A stretch of 64,000 nt of DNA from Roseibium limicola (GTDB lineage Bacteria > Pseudomonadota > Alphaproteobacteria > Rhizobiales > Stappiaceae): positions 1-64,000 of the forward strand of contig NZ_JAFLNF010000009.1 in NCBI RefSeq assembly GCF_017313085.1. The letters run 5' to 3'. A model generated the notes under the pieces. That model saw nothing but the letters and a program-made list of their open reading frames with translations, had not been told where the DNA came from and ran no database searches. The translations under genes were made by a program, and so were the position numbers. This document shows, piece by piece, positions 9,411 through 18,184 of this stretch; position 1 is the stretch's first letter; each line of letters opens with the position of its first letter.

Positions 9411-10607
9411 ATGGCCGACGAGACATCCGCACCTACACTTCACGCCCTCTCCATCGCCGAGGTTGATCGACCGAGCAGCCAACTCGCCAAGTTCGGCGTC
9501 GACGATCCTCTGCATCTCGACAGCGGCAAGAGCATCGCCCCCTGGCAGATCGCCTATGAGACCTACGGCGAGCTGAATGCGGACAAGTCCAACGCCGTTC
9601 TGATCTGTCATGCCCTGACCGGCGATCAATATGTCGCTTCCAACAACCCGGTCACCGGCAAGCCCGGCTGGTGGGAGCGCATGGTTGGTCCGGGGCGGCC
9701 GATTGATACGGACAAGTATTTCGTCCTTTGCGCCAATGTTCTTGGCGGCTGTCTTGGCACCACCGGTCCTGCTTCCATCAACCCGGCCACCGGCAAGGCC
9801 TATGCCGTGAGCATGCCCGTCGTGACGATCCGCGACATGGTGCGGGCTCAGGCCAAGCTGGTTGATCGTTTCGGCATCGATACGTTGTTTGCCGTGGTCG
9901 GCGGCTCGATGGGCGGCATGCAGGTGTTGCAATGGGCGGCAAGCTATCCGGAGCGGGTGTTCGCTGCCGTGCCGATTGCCACCGGCGCCCGCCATTCGTC
10001 CCAGAACATCGCCTTCCACGAAGTCGGGCGCCAGGCCATCATGGCAGATCCGGACTGGTGCGAGGGCGCATATATTGCAGAAGACAAGCGGCCGCTGAAG
10101 GGCCTGGCGGTGGCCCGGATGGCGGCGCATATCACCTATATGTCCGACAGTTCGCTGCATCAGAAATTTGGCAGAAACCTGCAGGACCGGGAAGATCTGA
10201 CCTTTGGTTTCGATGCCGATTTCCAGATCGAGAGCTATCTCCGCCACCAGGGCATGACCTTCGTCGACCGGTTCGACGCCAATTCCTATCTCTATGTCAC
10301 CCGTGCCATGGACTACTTCGATCTGGCGGCCGAATTCGGCTCGTTGCCGCTGGCGTTCACCGGCACAACCACACGGTTCTGCGTCATGAGCTTCACCTCC
10401 GACTGGCTGTTCCCGACATCCGAGAGCCGCAATATCGTCAAGGCGCTGAACGCAGCCGCCGCCAACGTTTCCTTCGTCGAAGTCGACAGCGACCGTGGCC
10501 ACGACGCATTTCTGCTGGATGTGCCGGAGATGTTCTCCACCATTCGCGGCTTCATCACCGGGGCGGCGCGGGCCCGGGGCATTCCTGCGCCCGGAGGAGC
10601 AAACTGA
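9411..10607 (+). CDS. metX: homoserine O-acyltransferase (acetyltransferase)
   Basis: MetX acylates L-homoserine as the first step of methionine synthesis. It is an alpha/beta-hydrolase-fold protein of 398 aa with the nucleophile elbow GGSMGG (Ser at about residue 168) and a late Asp/His pair in DWLFPT and DRGHDAFL. The N-terminal region contains YETYGELN and the HALTGD oxyanion segment. The stop is 1 nt before the metW start, so the two genes are translationally coupled, the classic metXW arrangement in which MetW is required for full activity. Confidence 0.95.
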   Translation: MADETSAPTLHALSIAEVDRPSSQLAKFGVDDPLHLDSGKSIAPWQIAYETYGELNADKSNAVLICHALTGDQYVASNNPVTGKPGWWERMVGPGRPIDTDKYFVLCANVLGGCLGTTGPASINPATGKAYAVSMPVVTIRDMVRAQAKLVDRFGIDTLFAVVGGSMGGMQVLQWAASYPERVFAAVPIATGARHSSQNIAFHEVGRQAIMADPDWCEGAYIAEDKRPLKGLAVARMAAHITYMSDSSLHQKFGRNLQDREDLTFGFDADFQIESYLRHQGMTFVDRFDANSYLYVTRAMDYFDLAAEFGSLPLAFTGTTTRFCVMSFTSDWLFPTSESRNIVKALNAAAANVSFVEVDSDRGHDAFLLDVPEMFSTIRGFITGAARARGIPAPGGAN

Positions 10608-10608
10608 G

Positions 10609-11241
10609 ATGGTTGAAGTGTCCCTGAACTACAATGGCACAGCCATTCGCGGCGATCATCACGTGGTTGCCAGTCTGGTGCCCGAAGGCTCCCGCGTGCT
10701 CGACATTGGCTGCGGTGATGGTGGACTGCTGGCGCTGCTTCAAGCCGAGCGCAAGGTCGACGGACGTGGCATCGAGTTGTCACAGCAGGGCGTAAACAAG
10801 TGCGTCGAGCAGGGCTTGTCCGCCATTCAGGGCGATGCCGATACCGATCTGGAAGACTATCCGGACAACGCTTTCGACGTGGTGGTGATGAGCCAGACGC
10901 TGCAGGCGACCCGTGACCCGGAACAAGTGATGAACGAGCTGCTGCGCATCGGCAAGCAGGTGATCATCTCGATTCCGAATTTCGCCCATTGGCGCAACCG
11001 GATGCAGCTTGGGTTGCTTGGCCACATGCCGGTGACCAAATACTTGCCTTACGAGTGGTACAACACGCCGAACATCCACTTTTGCTCGCTCAAGGACTTC
11101 GGCAGTCTCTGCGATCAGCTGAATGCGACCGTGGAGCAGGCCATTCCGCTGAATTCAGGCGGCACCCGAATCAACTTTCCCGCCCCATGGAAAGTCTGGA
11201 ATCTGCTGGCCAATCAGGCGGTCTACGTACTGCGGCGCTAG
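10609..11241 (+). CDS. metW: methionine biosynthesis protein MetW
   Basis: MetW is a 210-aa class I SAM-dependent-methyltransferase-fold protein that supports MetX in many proteobacteria. The SAM-binding motif VLDIGCGDGGLL lies at about residues 29-40, and family blocks NFAHWRNR and LPYEWYNTPNIHFCS are clear. A GGAGGAG box inside the end of metX serves its ATG. It is convergent with the methyltransferase gene that follows, with only 3 nt between stops. Confidence 0.94.
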   Translation: MVEVSLNYNGTAIRGDHHVVASLVPEGSRVLDIGCGDGGLLALLQAERKVDGRGIELSQQGVNKCVEQGLSAIQGDADTDLEDYPDNAFDVVVMSQTLQATRDPEQVMNELLRIGKQVIISIPNFAHWRNRMQLGLLGHMPVTKYLPYEWYNTPNIHFCSLKDFGSLCDQLNATVEQAIPLNSGGTRINFPAPWKVWNLLANQAVYVLRR

Positions 11242-11244
11242 GTT

Positions 11245-12009
11245 TCAGGTGTCGGAAGCGCGGTATTCCGCCTTCATGCCGATGGCCGTGCCTTCCGGAA
11301 TGAACACCGGGCGCAGCACCCGCAGCGGATTCTTGCCCTTTTCCGCCGGAATGCCCCGGTAGACCTTCTTTTCCGCCTCGGCGATCAACAGCCCACTGAA
11401 GGCCGGCCAAAGCCGACGCCCGACGCCTTCCCAGGTTCGCGCCGAGCGCAGCACGAAAGGCGCCTTCGTTGGCGGCAGGAACAACGCTTCACGATCTGCC
11501 ACCACATCGAACTGGCAGGACCGCAACAGCCCCTTGAGCTGCGAGCGGGAGTAAGGACGGGCATAACCGAAGGGCGAGATCTCCGACTGCGACCACAGGC
11601 CCCGCCGGTTGGGAACCACCGCGATCAGCCGCCCACCGGGCGCCAGCACACGCCGCGCTTCTTCCAGCAGATCGGTCGGGTGCGAGGAATGATCCAGCGC
11701 ATGGACCATGATGACCTTGTCGAAAAACGCGTCGGAGAAGGGCAACCGTGCCTCTTCCACCAGGGTCGCGGCATTCACGGTCTCACGTGGCCAGCCGACA
11801 GCGCCTTGTTGCGCCGGCATAGCCGCAATGCACCGTTCCGCCGATCCAAGATAGGGACGCATGAACGGCCCGGCATACCCCAGCCCGAGCAGCGTTTGTC
11901 CCTCCAGGGTCGGCCACAGGGTTCGGATCTGCCCCCCGATAAGCACCCGTAGCAGGCGCCCGATCGGCAAATCGTAGAAGGTTCTTAAGTCCGCAACGTC
12001 CAGATACAT
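11245..12009 (-). CDS. class I SAM-dependent methyltransferase
   Basis: The protein has 254 aa with a methyltransferase type 11-like core: a degenerate GLGYAGPF motif I at about residues 44-51, then LPFSDAFFDKVIMVHALDH and a RVLAPGGRLIAVVPNRRG block typical of the fold. The substrate is unknown. It is divergent from gloB, an arrangement common in rhizobial genomes. The start at 12009 has only a weak ribosome-binding site; the frame stays open to 12117 but the extension overlaps the divergent promoter. The C-terminal part contains several basic residues and no membrane segment. Confidence 0.8.
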   Translation of the reverse strand: MYLDVADLRTFYDLPIGRLLRVLIGGQIRTLWPTLEGQTLLGLGYAGPFMRPYLGSAERCIAAMPAQQGAVGWPRETVNAATLVEEARLPFSDAFFDKVIMVHALDHSSHPTDLLEEARRVLAPGGRLIAVVPNRRGLWSQSEISPFGYARPYSRSQLKGLLRSCQFDVVADREALFLPPTKAPFVLRSARTWEGVGRRLWPAFSGLLIAEAEKKVYRGIPAEKGKNPLRVLRPVFIPEGTAIGMKAEYRASDT

Positions 12010-12140
12010 GAAGAGCCCATCGAAACTGAGCCGCGATTGAACCTTGATTGCCCGTCCGGCGCAAGGCCCTTGCGGGAAGCGGAACCCTTTGCCACTCTCC
12101 CTGTTGACTACATGCAATTCCCTCAGGACCGAGGTTGTCC

Positions 12141-12923
12141 ATGTCCGACGAAAATACCATTGAAATCCGCCAGTTTTCCTGCCTTTCCGACAATTTCGGC
12201 CTGCTGATCCGCGACCACGCGAAAGACATCACCATTGCCGTCGACGTGCCCGAGGCCGCGCCTTATTTGAACATCCTTCAGGAAACCGGCTGGAAACTGA
12301 CCGAAATCCTGATCACCCACCACCATTGGGACCATGTGCAGGGGCTCAGCGAGCTGAAAGAGAAGACCGGCGCCCATGTCACGGGCCCCGCCCGGTCCTT
12401 CAACAAGATCCAGGGCATGGACCGGATGATCGAAGACGGCGACAGCATCCGCGTTGGTGAATACGAAGTGCGGGCAATCTCCACCCCGGGCCATACGATT
12501 GATCAGATCTCCTGGTACATTCCGGAGCTGCAACTCGCCCACACCGGCGACACCTTGTTTTCGCTTGGATGCGGCCGGGTGTTTGAAGGCGACCTGGAGA
12601 TGATGTGGTCGTCTCTCGACAAGCTGAAGCGCAAGCTGCCGCCTGAAACAACCATCTATTGCGGCCATGAGTACACCCAGGCCAACGCCAAGTTTTCCCT
12701 GACCATCGAGCCGGACAACGAGGCCCTGCAGAAGCGCGTCCGCGAAGTGTCAGCCCTGCGCGCCGATGGCAAACCGACCTTGCCGACGACCATGAGCCAG
12801 GAACTGGCAACCAATCCGTTCCTGCGGGCCAGCGAGCAAAGCGTCAAGGATGCGCTTGGTATGAGCAATGCGAGTGATGCGGAGGCCTTCGCCGAAATCC
12901 GCACCCGCAAGGACCAGGCCTGA
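12141..12923 (+). CDS. gloB: hydroxyacylglutathione hydrolase (glyoxalase II)
   Basis: GloB hydrolyses S-D-lactoylglutathione to lactate and glutathione in methylglyoxal detoxification. It has 260 aa. The metallo-beta-lactamase motif THHHWDHVQG (residues 54-63) supplies the metal ligands, further ligands lie in PGHT and in HTGDTLF, and GHEYT is also present. The C-terminal substrate-binding domain holds the RTRK segment. The ATG at 12141 follows a GAGG box; a TTG at 12135 is in frame. The downstream cupin gene starts 4 nt after the stop, so the two form an operon. Confidence 0.95.
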   Translation: MSDENTIEIRQFSCLSDNFGLLIRDHAKDITIAVDVPEAAPYLNILQETGWKLTEILITHHHWDHVQGLSELKEKTGAHVTGPARSFNKIQGMDRMIEDGDSIRVGEYEVRAISTPGHTIDQISWYIPELQLAHTGDTLFSLGCGRVFEGDLEMMWSSLDKLKRKLPPETTIYCGHEYTQANAKFSLTIEPDNEALQKRVREVSALRADGKPTLPTTMSQELATNPFLRASEQSVKDALGMSNASDAEAFAEIRTRKDQA

Positions 12924-12927
12924 GCCG

Positions 12928-13383
12928 ATGCCCGAAACCACCATTGCTCTGCACTCCAGCCTGACCGCAGATGAAGTGGTGCAACTGCTGCAGATGTCTC
13001 CACATCCGGAAGGGGGTTTTTATGCCGAGACCTTTCGCGATGAGATGACCGACGCTAAGGGGCGTGCCGCCTCGACCCTGATCTACTTCCTGTTGCCGGC
13101 GGGGATCGTTTCCCGCTGGCACCGGGTGGATGCGGTGGAGACCTGGCACTTCTATGCGGGAAGTCCGCTGGAACTGTCGCTCAGTCGGGATGGAAAAGAG
13201 CTGACCGTGATCCGGCTGGGTGCCGATCTTCTGCAGGGCGAACGTCCTCAGGGAATCGTTCCGCGCAACGCCTGGCAACAAGCCCGTTCGCTCGGTCCCT
13301 GGACGCTGGTCGGCTGTACCGTCGCACCCGGATTCCAGTTTGAGGGTTTCGAGATGGCACCACCGGGCTGGCAGCCCGGATAA
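12928..13383 (+). CDS. DUF985 cupin-like protein
   Basis: The protein has 151 aa and a beta-rich cupin fold. Family landmarks are LQMSPHPEGGFYAETFRD at about residues 19-36, STLIYFLLP, SRWHRVDAVETWHFYAG (His and Glu in the usual cupin metal positions) and GWTLVGCTVAPGFQFEGFE-like C-terminal strands. Biochemical function is not known to me; some members are described as epimerase-like. It follows gloB with a 4-nt gap, so a minor detoxification or carbohydrate role is possible but unproven. Cytoplasmic. Confidence 0.88.
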   Translation: MPETTIALHSSLTADEVVQLLQMSPHPEGGFYAETFRDEMTDAKGRAASTLIYFLLPAGIVSRWHRVDAVETWHFYAGSPLELSLSRDGKELTVIRLGADLLQGERPQGIVPRNAWQQARSLGPWTLVGCTVAPGFQFEGFEMAPPGWQPG

Positions 13384-13423
13384 ACGCCCTCAACCTGGAA
13401 ATCGCCAGAGCTTAGCCAGCGAA

Positions 13424-14158
13424 TTATCTACCCTGAGGTACGGCTGAACTCTGACCGATCCAAAGATCCAGAAAAGAATTTAGCCAGCTTCGCACCGAGC
13501 CATCATAGACAAACCGACCGGCAAAATGGTCATGGCGCTGCTGTGCGCCCGGCTGCGCCATGCGCGGTGCGCCCCTGGTCGTCCAGCGCACCATCATGGA
13601 ATGGGTCAGCTCCGGATGAAATTGTATTCCGAAAGCATTTTTGCCGTAGCGGATGGCCTGATTCGGATAGGTTGGTCCGCCTGCCAGAAGCGTCGCGCCG
13701 TCGGGCAGGGAAAACCCCTCGTTATGCCACTGATAGACCTTTTTCGGCCAGTCCATCAGGTCCTTGCCGGCTTGCGTCGGGACAATCGGATAATAGCCGA
13801 TCTCAACATGACCATCGTCCGCCGCAGCGACCTTGCCGCCCAGCTGCTTGGCCATCATCTGCGCGCCCAGACAAATGCCGAGAAACGGCTTTTCCTCACG
13901 CAAAGGCACCTTGATCCAGTCGATTTCCTTGCGCAGGAAGCCATCCGGATCATTGGCACTCATCGGCCCGCCGAAAATCACGGCCCCGGCGTGATTATCC
14001 ATCGTGTCCGGTAGTGGATCACCAAAGCGCGGCTTGCGAATATCCAGATGAAAACCACGCGCCTGCAAAGCCTGTCCGACCCGACCGGCAGAGGAGTTTT
14101 CCTGATGCAGAATGACAAGGATACGCGGCTGGTCGGAAAGGAAGTGCTCGTGTCTCAT
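13424..14158 (-). CDS. class I glutamine amidotransferase
   Basis: The protein has 244 aa with a single GATase1 domain. The nucleophile Cys lies in GICLGAQ and the His/Glu of the triad in FHPELT, so the enzyme should be active. It resembles the GMP-synthase-like amidotransferase family found as stand-alone proteins; the partner synthase or substrate is unknown. The start (MRHEHFL) is an ATG. It lies 103 nt downstream of the TerB-like gene on the same strand and convergent with the cupin gene. Confidence 0.85.
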   Translation of the reverse strand: MRHEHFLSDQPRILVILHQENSSAGRVGQALQARGFHLDIRKPRFGDPLPDTMDNHAGAVIFGGPMSANDPDGFLRKEIDWIKVPLREEKPFLGICLGAQMMAKQLGGKVAAADDGHVEIGYYPIVPTQAGKDLMDWPKKVYQWHNEGFSLPDGATLLAGGPTYPNQAIRYGKNAFGIQFHPELTHSMMVRWTTRGAPRMAQPGAQQRHDHFAGRFVYDGSVRSWLNSFLDLWIGQSSAVPQGR

Positions 14159-14261
14159 GAAGCCAGTCTACCGCAATAAAATCGCCCGTCGAGAGGCCTA
14201 CTTCCGGCGCTGCGCCGTGAGAAACAGAAAATCGTCGCCAAACCTGTACCAGCCTTCAAAA

Positions 14262-14753
14262 TCAATTGGCGTTGTCTTCGTTTTGCGTGCCTTCAAGACC
14301 CAGACTGTCGGCGACCTTCTGGCGCAACAGCATACGATCCCGTGAGGAAATGCCCAGCAACTCGGCCACCCGCCAGATCGTGTTGTCTTCGAACTCGTGG
14401 ACATAACCGTCCGCATAAACGATCTGCCACATCATTTCGACAATCGCCAGGCGCTCGGCCTCATCCGTGCTGCGCTTCAAAACGGAGGTAAAGCCGTACA
14501 GGTCGACGGCTTCCTGATCACGCTGCTTGGCGGCATCGATCAGCTTCGTCGTTTCCGCCTCGGAGAGCCCGTAGTGCGACTTCAGGATCTCCCGCAGCGT
14601 GTTGCTCTCGTTGTCGTCAACGACGCCATCGACATCCACCAGGTGGAAAAGCAGGGCCGCAGCAGCAAGCCGGGTCTCATCCTCAGCAAGACCGGCCTTG
14701 CGTTCTTCGCCGACGGTGATCTCGCGGATGAATTGTTTCAGAGCGTTGAGCAT
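14262..14753 (-). CDS. TerB-like (tellurite resistance/DnaJ-N-type) protein
   Basis: The protein has 163 aa and is all-helical, with the TerB core spanning about residues 25-145. Acidic motifs typical of the family are visible: LVDVDGVVDDNE, a DAAKQRDQEAVDLYG segment and VYADGYVHEFEDNTIWRVAELLGIS. TerB domains bind metal at such acidic sites and occur in stress-response complexes. No other ter genes are nearby, so the specific role is unknown. An AGGAAGGA box precedes the ATG. It is divergent from the iron-regulated imelysin cluster and shares its intergenic region. Confidence 0.82.
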   Translation of the reverse strand: MLNALKQFIREITVGEERKAGLAEDETRLAAAALLFHLVDVDGVVDDNESNTLREILKSHYGLSEAETTKLIDAAKQRDQEAVDLYGFTSVLKRSTDEAERLAIVEMMWQIVYADGYVHEFEDNTIWRVAELLGISSRDRMLLRQKVADSLGLEGTQNEDNAN

Positions 14754-15178
14754 AGGGTCCTTCCTGACAAACGCTGGCGATGGCGCACTTCACCAAACCT
14801 CATCGCATAAACCTAGTGTCTTGCGACGCCAACGGCAATGCGCCTGATTGATCAAACGCTTGCAGATGCAGCGGGGTTCCTTGCCCGCTTCCAACCCCGC
14901 ATGTCCATGCTTTCGAATGATTCTAAACTATTGAAATATCGGCATTTATTACTTGACTTAAAGACTAAGGTATTTAATTCGTGCCGCAAGGGCGCTTTAA
15001 TGTCCGCAGGGGGGATCACGTGCAAACCGGTCTGAAGGCCAATCGGGCCACCACGGCCGCGATCGTTTGCACAACGATCAGAGCTCCCCTTGAAAACCAA
15101 GATCATTACGTGGTTTGGCCACATGACCGTTCTCCTGTCGTCCAGTTGTCCGGACACTCCGCTAGAGGAAACGACCCA
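14754..15178 (+). promoter_or_regulatory. 425-nt control region of the imelysin cluster
   Basis: The stretch between terB-like and imelysin is AT-rich from about 14911 to 14985 and holds the Irr box described separately. A 7-bp hairpin (GATCGTT at 15061-15067 with AACGATC at 15073-15079) lies in the likely leader. No gene in this stretch is supported. Confidence 0.5.
14911..14927. promoter_or_regulatory. Irr-type iron control element (ICE box)
   Basis: The 17-mer TTTCGAATGATTCTAAA is an inverted repeat (TTTcGAA-TGA-TTCtAAA). It differs at one base from the rhizobial Irr/ICE consensus TTTAGAA-NNN-TTCTAAA. It sits in an AT-rich promoter-like stretch upstream of four genes whose families are iron- or heme-related. 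Irr commonly represses iron-uptake-related genes or activates others in response to heme and iron. The sign of regulation here is not visible. Confidence 0.7.
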
Positions 15179-16441
15179 ATGAAAACTGTAAAATATGCTC
15201 TTCTGGGCGCCACCGCCCTCTTCTCCCTCCCGGCACTTGCTGCCACTCCGGCTGAAGTTCTCGATACTTACGGCGATGTCGCCCAGGCCGGTTACACGGA
15301 TTCCCTGGAGACTGCGAAGTCTCTGCAGAGCGCCATCGAAGCTCTCGTCGCAACCCCGACCGCTGAAACTCTCGACGCTGCACGCGCCGCATGGATCGCA
15401 TCCCGCGCGCCTTACCAGCAGACCGAAGCCTACCGTTTCGGCAACGCCGTTGTTGATGACTGGGAAGGCAAGGTAAACGCCTGGCCGCTCGACGAAGGCC
15501 TGATCGACTATGTCGATGTTTCCTACGGTGAAGAATCTGAAGAAAACGCCTTCTACAGCGCCAACGTGATTGCCAACCCGACGCTGGAAATCGCCGGCGA
15601 AACCATTGATGCCACCAACATCACCGCCGATTTCCTCGCCAACCAGCTGCAGGAAGCCGGCGGCGTTGAAAGCAACGTGGCAACCGGTTACCACGCCATC
15701 GAGTTCCTGCTTTGGGGCCAGGACCTCAATGGCACCGACGCAGGCGCCGGCAACCGTGCCGCAACCGACTTCGATCCGGCAAACTGCACCAACGGCAACT
15801 GCGAACGTCGCGTCGCCTACCTGCAGGCCGCAACCGAACTGCTGATCAGCGATCTTCAGGAAATGGTCGACGCATGGTCCGAAGGCGGTGCTGCCCGTGA
15901 AGACCTCGCCTCCAAGGGCGAAACCGGCGGTCTGGCCACCATTCTCACTGGCATGGGCTCCCTGTCCTACGGCGAGCTGGCAGGCGAACGCATCAAGCTT
16001 GGCCTGATGCTGCATGACCCGGAAGAAGAGCATGACTGCTTCTCCGACAACACCCATGCGTCGCATTACAACGACATCGTCGGCATCCGGAATGTCTACT
16101 TCGGCTCCTACGCCAGCGTTGGCGGCAATGACGTCGATGGCGCCAGCGTTGCCGACATGGTCGCCGAAAAAGATCCGGCTCTGGCAGAAGAGCTGAAGGC
16201 CAAACTCGACGCGACCCTAGCTGCAGCTGAAGCCATGAAGGCCCGCGCCGAAGGTGGTGAGTCCTACGATCAGATGATCGGCGAAGGCAATGACGAGGGC
16301 AACGCCGTCGTTCAGGCTGTCGTTGATGCACTGGTTGATCAGACCCAGTCGATCGAACGCGCCGTGAAGGCTCTCGGCCTGGAAGACATCGCGTTTGAAG
16401 GCTCCGACAGCCTCGACAACCCGAACTCCGTCTTCGAATAA
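15179..16441 (+). CDS. imelysin family periplasmic protein (insulin-cleaving-protease-like, peptidase M75)
   Basis: The protein has 420 aa and a clear Sec signal peptide (MKTVKYALLGATALFSLPALA, cleavage after ALA, about residue 21). The imelysin metal motif GxHxxE is intact as GYHAIEFLLWG. Imelysin-like proteins are iron-regulated periplasmic or outer-membrane lipoproteins of the ICMP/IrpA group; iron binding or uptake is suspected rather than proteolysis. An AGAGGAA box precedes the ATG. It is the first gene of the cluster, downstream of an Irr box, and is separated from the di-heme gene by a hairpin terminator that would make it the most abundant product. Confidence 0.92.
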   Translation: MKTVKYALLGATALFSLPALAATPAEVLDTYGDVAQAGYTDSLETAKSLQSAIEALVATPTAETLDAARAAWIASRAPYQQTEAYRFGNAVVDDWEGKVNAWPLDEGLIDYVDVSYGEESEENAFYSANVIANPTLEIAGETIDATNITADFLANQLQEAGGVESNVATGYHAIEFLLWGQDLNGTDAGAGNRAATDFDPANCTNGNCERRVAYLQAATELLISDLQEMVDAWSEGGAAREDLASKGETGGLATILTGMGSLSYGELAGERIKLGLMLHDPEEEHDCFSDNTHASHYNDIVGIRNVYFGSYASVGGNDVDGASVADMVAEKDPALAEELKAKLDATLAAAEAMKARAEGGESYDQMIGEGNDEGNAVVQAVVDALVDQTQSIERAVKALGLEDIAFEGSDSLDNPNSVFE

Positions 16442-16449
16442 GACCTTTG

Positions 16450-16507
16450 AGGCCGGCGTGGCCGACCCGGACACGAACCCCGTGACGGATCGCCACGCCG
16501 GCCTTTT
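16450..16507 (+). terminator. intra-cluster terminator/attenuator
   Basis: A long GC-rich stem of about 13 bp (AGGCCGGCGTGGC at 16450-16462 with GCCACGCCGGCCT at 16492-16504) is followed by TTTTCT. It lies 9 nt after the first imelysin stop and 157 nt before the next gene. It should reduce read-through to the three downstream genes. Confidence 0.7.
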
Positions 16508-16663
16508 CTCCCTTGGCAACTCCACCCGCAGTTTGTTCTAACGGGCGGACCCACCCCGGGACCGAATTCAGTCTGCTTTCTCCGGACGATCCGGCAACGG
16601 CAGCCCCTGCGAAGATCACGAAACGTGCCTTTTTCAGCACTCTCTTCCGTTTCCGCCCATCGC

Positions 16664-18184
16664 ATGACGCCACTTGGACGCATGATCGCACTTGGTTGGC
16701 TGGCGCTTCTGCTGCCGCTGACAGGCGGCCGTGCTGAGCCGTTGCAGCACCGGGACGATCTCAGCCAGGAAGACCGAGCCCGCGTTGAAAAGATCATCGC
16801 GCCAACGACTGATTTTTCCAGACCCGAGAGCTTTGAACGCAATTCCGGTGGCGCCGGAACGCCGCACAAGCGGGTCAACCGCGATTCCTTTTCCCATCCG
16901 AATGCCAACCTGTCGTTTGAAGACGAGCAGACGTTTCGCATCGGCAATGGCCTGTTCAAGAAGCTCTGGGCGTCGTCCCCCTCCTCGACGCAAGCCTCCG
17001 ACGGGCTGGGCCCCCTCTACAATGCGCGCTCCTGTCAGGCCTGCCATCTGAAGGATGGGCGCGGACGCCCGCCCCTCCCCGGCGATCGCGCTGTGTCGTT
17101 GTTCCTGCGGCTCTCCATTCCTCCTCAGAATGACGCCGACCGACAAGCACTTGCCGACAAGACGCTTCTGGCTATTCCCGAACCCACTTACGGTCAGCAG
17201 CTGCAAAGCTTTGCCGTGCCGGGCCTGCATGGCGAGGCCCAACTGCAGATCGACACTCGTGAGATTCCCGTCCAGCTTGCCGATAGCAAGATCATCATGC
17301 TGGAGGCACCGACCTACCGGTTGACGAACCTCTCCGACGGCCCGATGCACCCGGACGTGCAGATGTCGCCGCGTGTCACCCCACCCATGCCCGGCCTTGG
17401 CCTGCTGGAGGCCATTCACCCGGACGATATTCTGGCGTGGGAAGACAGCGGCGATGCGGATGGCGACGGCATTTCCGGCAAGGCCAACCGGGTGCGCAAC
17501 AAGGAAACCGGCGCGCTTACGCTGGGCCGATTCGGTTGGAAGGCCACCAATCCGACGATCCGTCAGCAGACCGCCGATGCGTTTTCCGGCGATATCGGCA
17601 TTGCAACGCCCGTCAACATGGCCCCCTGGGGCGATTGCACCGAAGCCCAGGCCCGCTGCCGCGACATGCCCCATGGCGATCAGGCCCGGCTCGGGCCCAG
17701 CGAAGCCCCCGACCCGGTACTGGATCTCGTGGCCTTCTACTCGTCCAATCTGGCGGTCCCGACACGCCGCGACATTGACGATGCGAGCGTGCTCAAAGGC
17801 AAACAGGTGTTTTATGAAACCGGCTGCGTGGCGTGCCATCGGCCGAAATATGTCACCAGCCGCAAGGCGGAAAATCCCGCTCACCGGTTCCAGTTGATCT
17901 GGCCCTATTCCGACCTTCTGCTGCATGACATGGGCGATGGCCTGTCCGACGATCGCCCCATCGGCGATGCCACAGGACGGGAATGGCGAACCCCGCCGCT
18001 TTGGGGTATCGGGCTGACTCAAACCGTCAATGGCCACACCCGCTTCCTCCACGATGGCCGAGCCCGCAACCTTCTCGAAGCCATTCTTTGGCATGGTGGC
18101 GAGGCAAAAGCTGCCCGCGATGCCGTGGTGGAAATGTCCAAACAGGATCGGCTCGCGCTGATCGAATTTCTGAGGTCCCTATGA
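16664..18184 (+). CDS. DUF1111 di-heme oxidoreductase (putative thiol oxidoreductase/peroxidase)
   Basis: The protein has about 506 aa with a hydrophobic export signal (residues 7-24, ending GGRA). Two c-type heme sites are visible: CQACH at about residue 125 and CVACH at about residue 390. This matches the DUF1111 'di-heme oxidoreductase, putative peroxidase' family, distantly like MauG/CcpA cytochromes. It should act in the periplasm. The ATG at 16664 is chosen because the signal peptide follows directly; the frame opens at 16625. The stop overlaps the next ATG (ATGA), so translation is coupled to the second imelysin. Its electron donor is unknown. Confidence 0.88.
   Translation: MTPLGRMIALGWLALLLPLTGGRAEPLQHRDDLSQEDRARVEKIIAPTTDFSRPESFERNSGGAGTPHKRVNRDSFSHPNANLSFEDEQTFRIGNGLFKKLWASSPSSTQASDGLGPLYNARSCQACHLKDGRGRPPLPGDRAVSLFLRLSIPPQNDADRQALADKTLLAIPEPTYGQQLQSFAVPGLHGEAQLQIDTREIPVQLADSKIIMLEAPTYRLTNLSDGPMHPDVQMSPRVTPPMPGLGLLEAIHPDDILAWEDSGDADGDGISGKANRVRNKETGALTLGRFGWKATNPTIRQQTADAFSGDIGIATPVNMAPWGDCTEAQARCRDMPHGDQARLGPSEAPDPVLDLVAFYSSNLAVPTRRDIDDASVLKGKQVFYETGCVACHRPKYVTSRKAENPAHRFQLIWPYSDLLLHDMGDGLSDDRPIGDATGREWRTPPLWGIGLTQTVNGHTRFLHDGRARNLLEAILWHGGEAKAARDAVVEMSKQDRLALIEFLRSL

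Noticed and set aside
14945..14985. CtrA site in the imelysin promoter
   Set aside because: TTAA elements are present but spaced by 12 nt, not 7.
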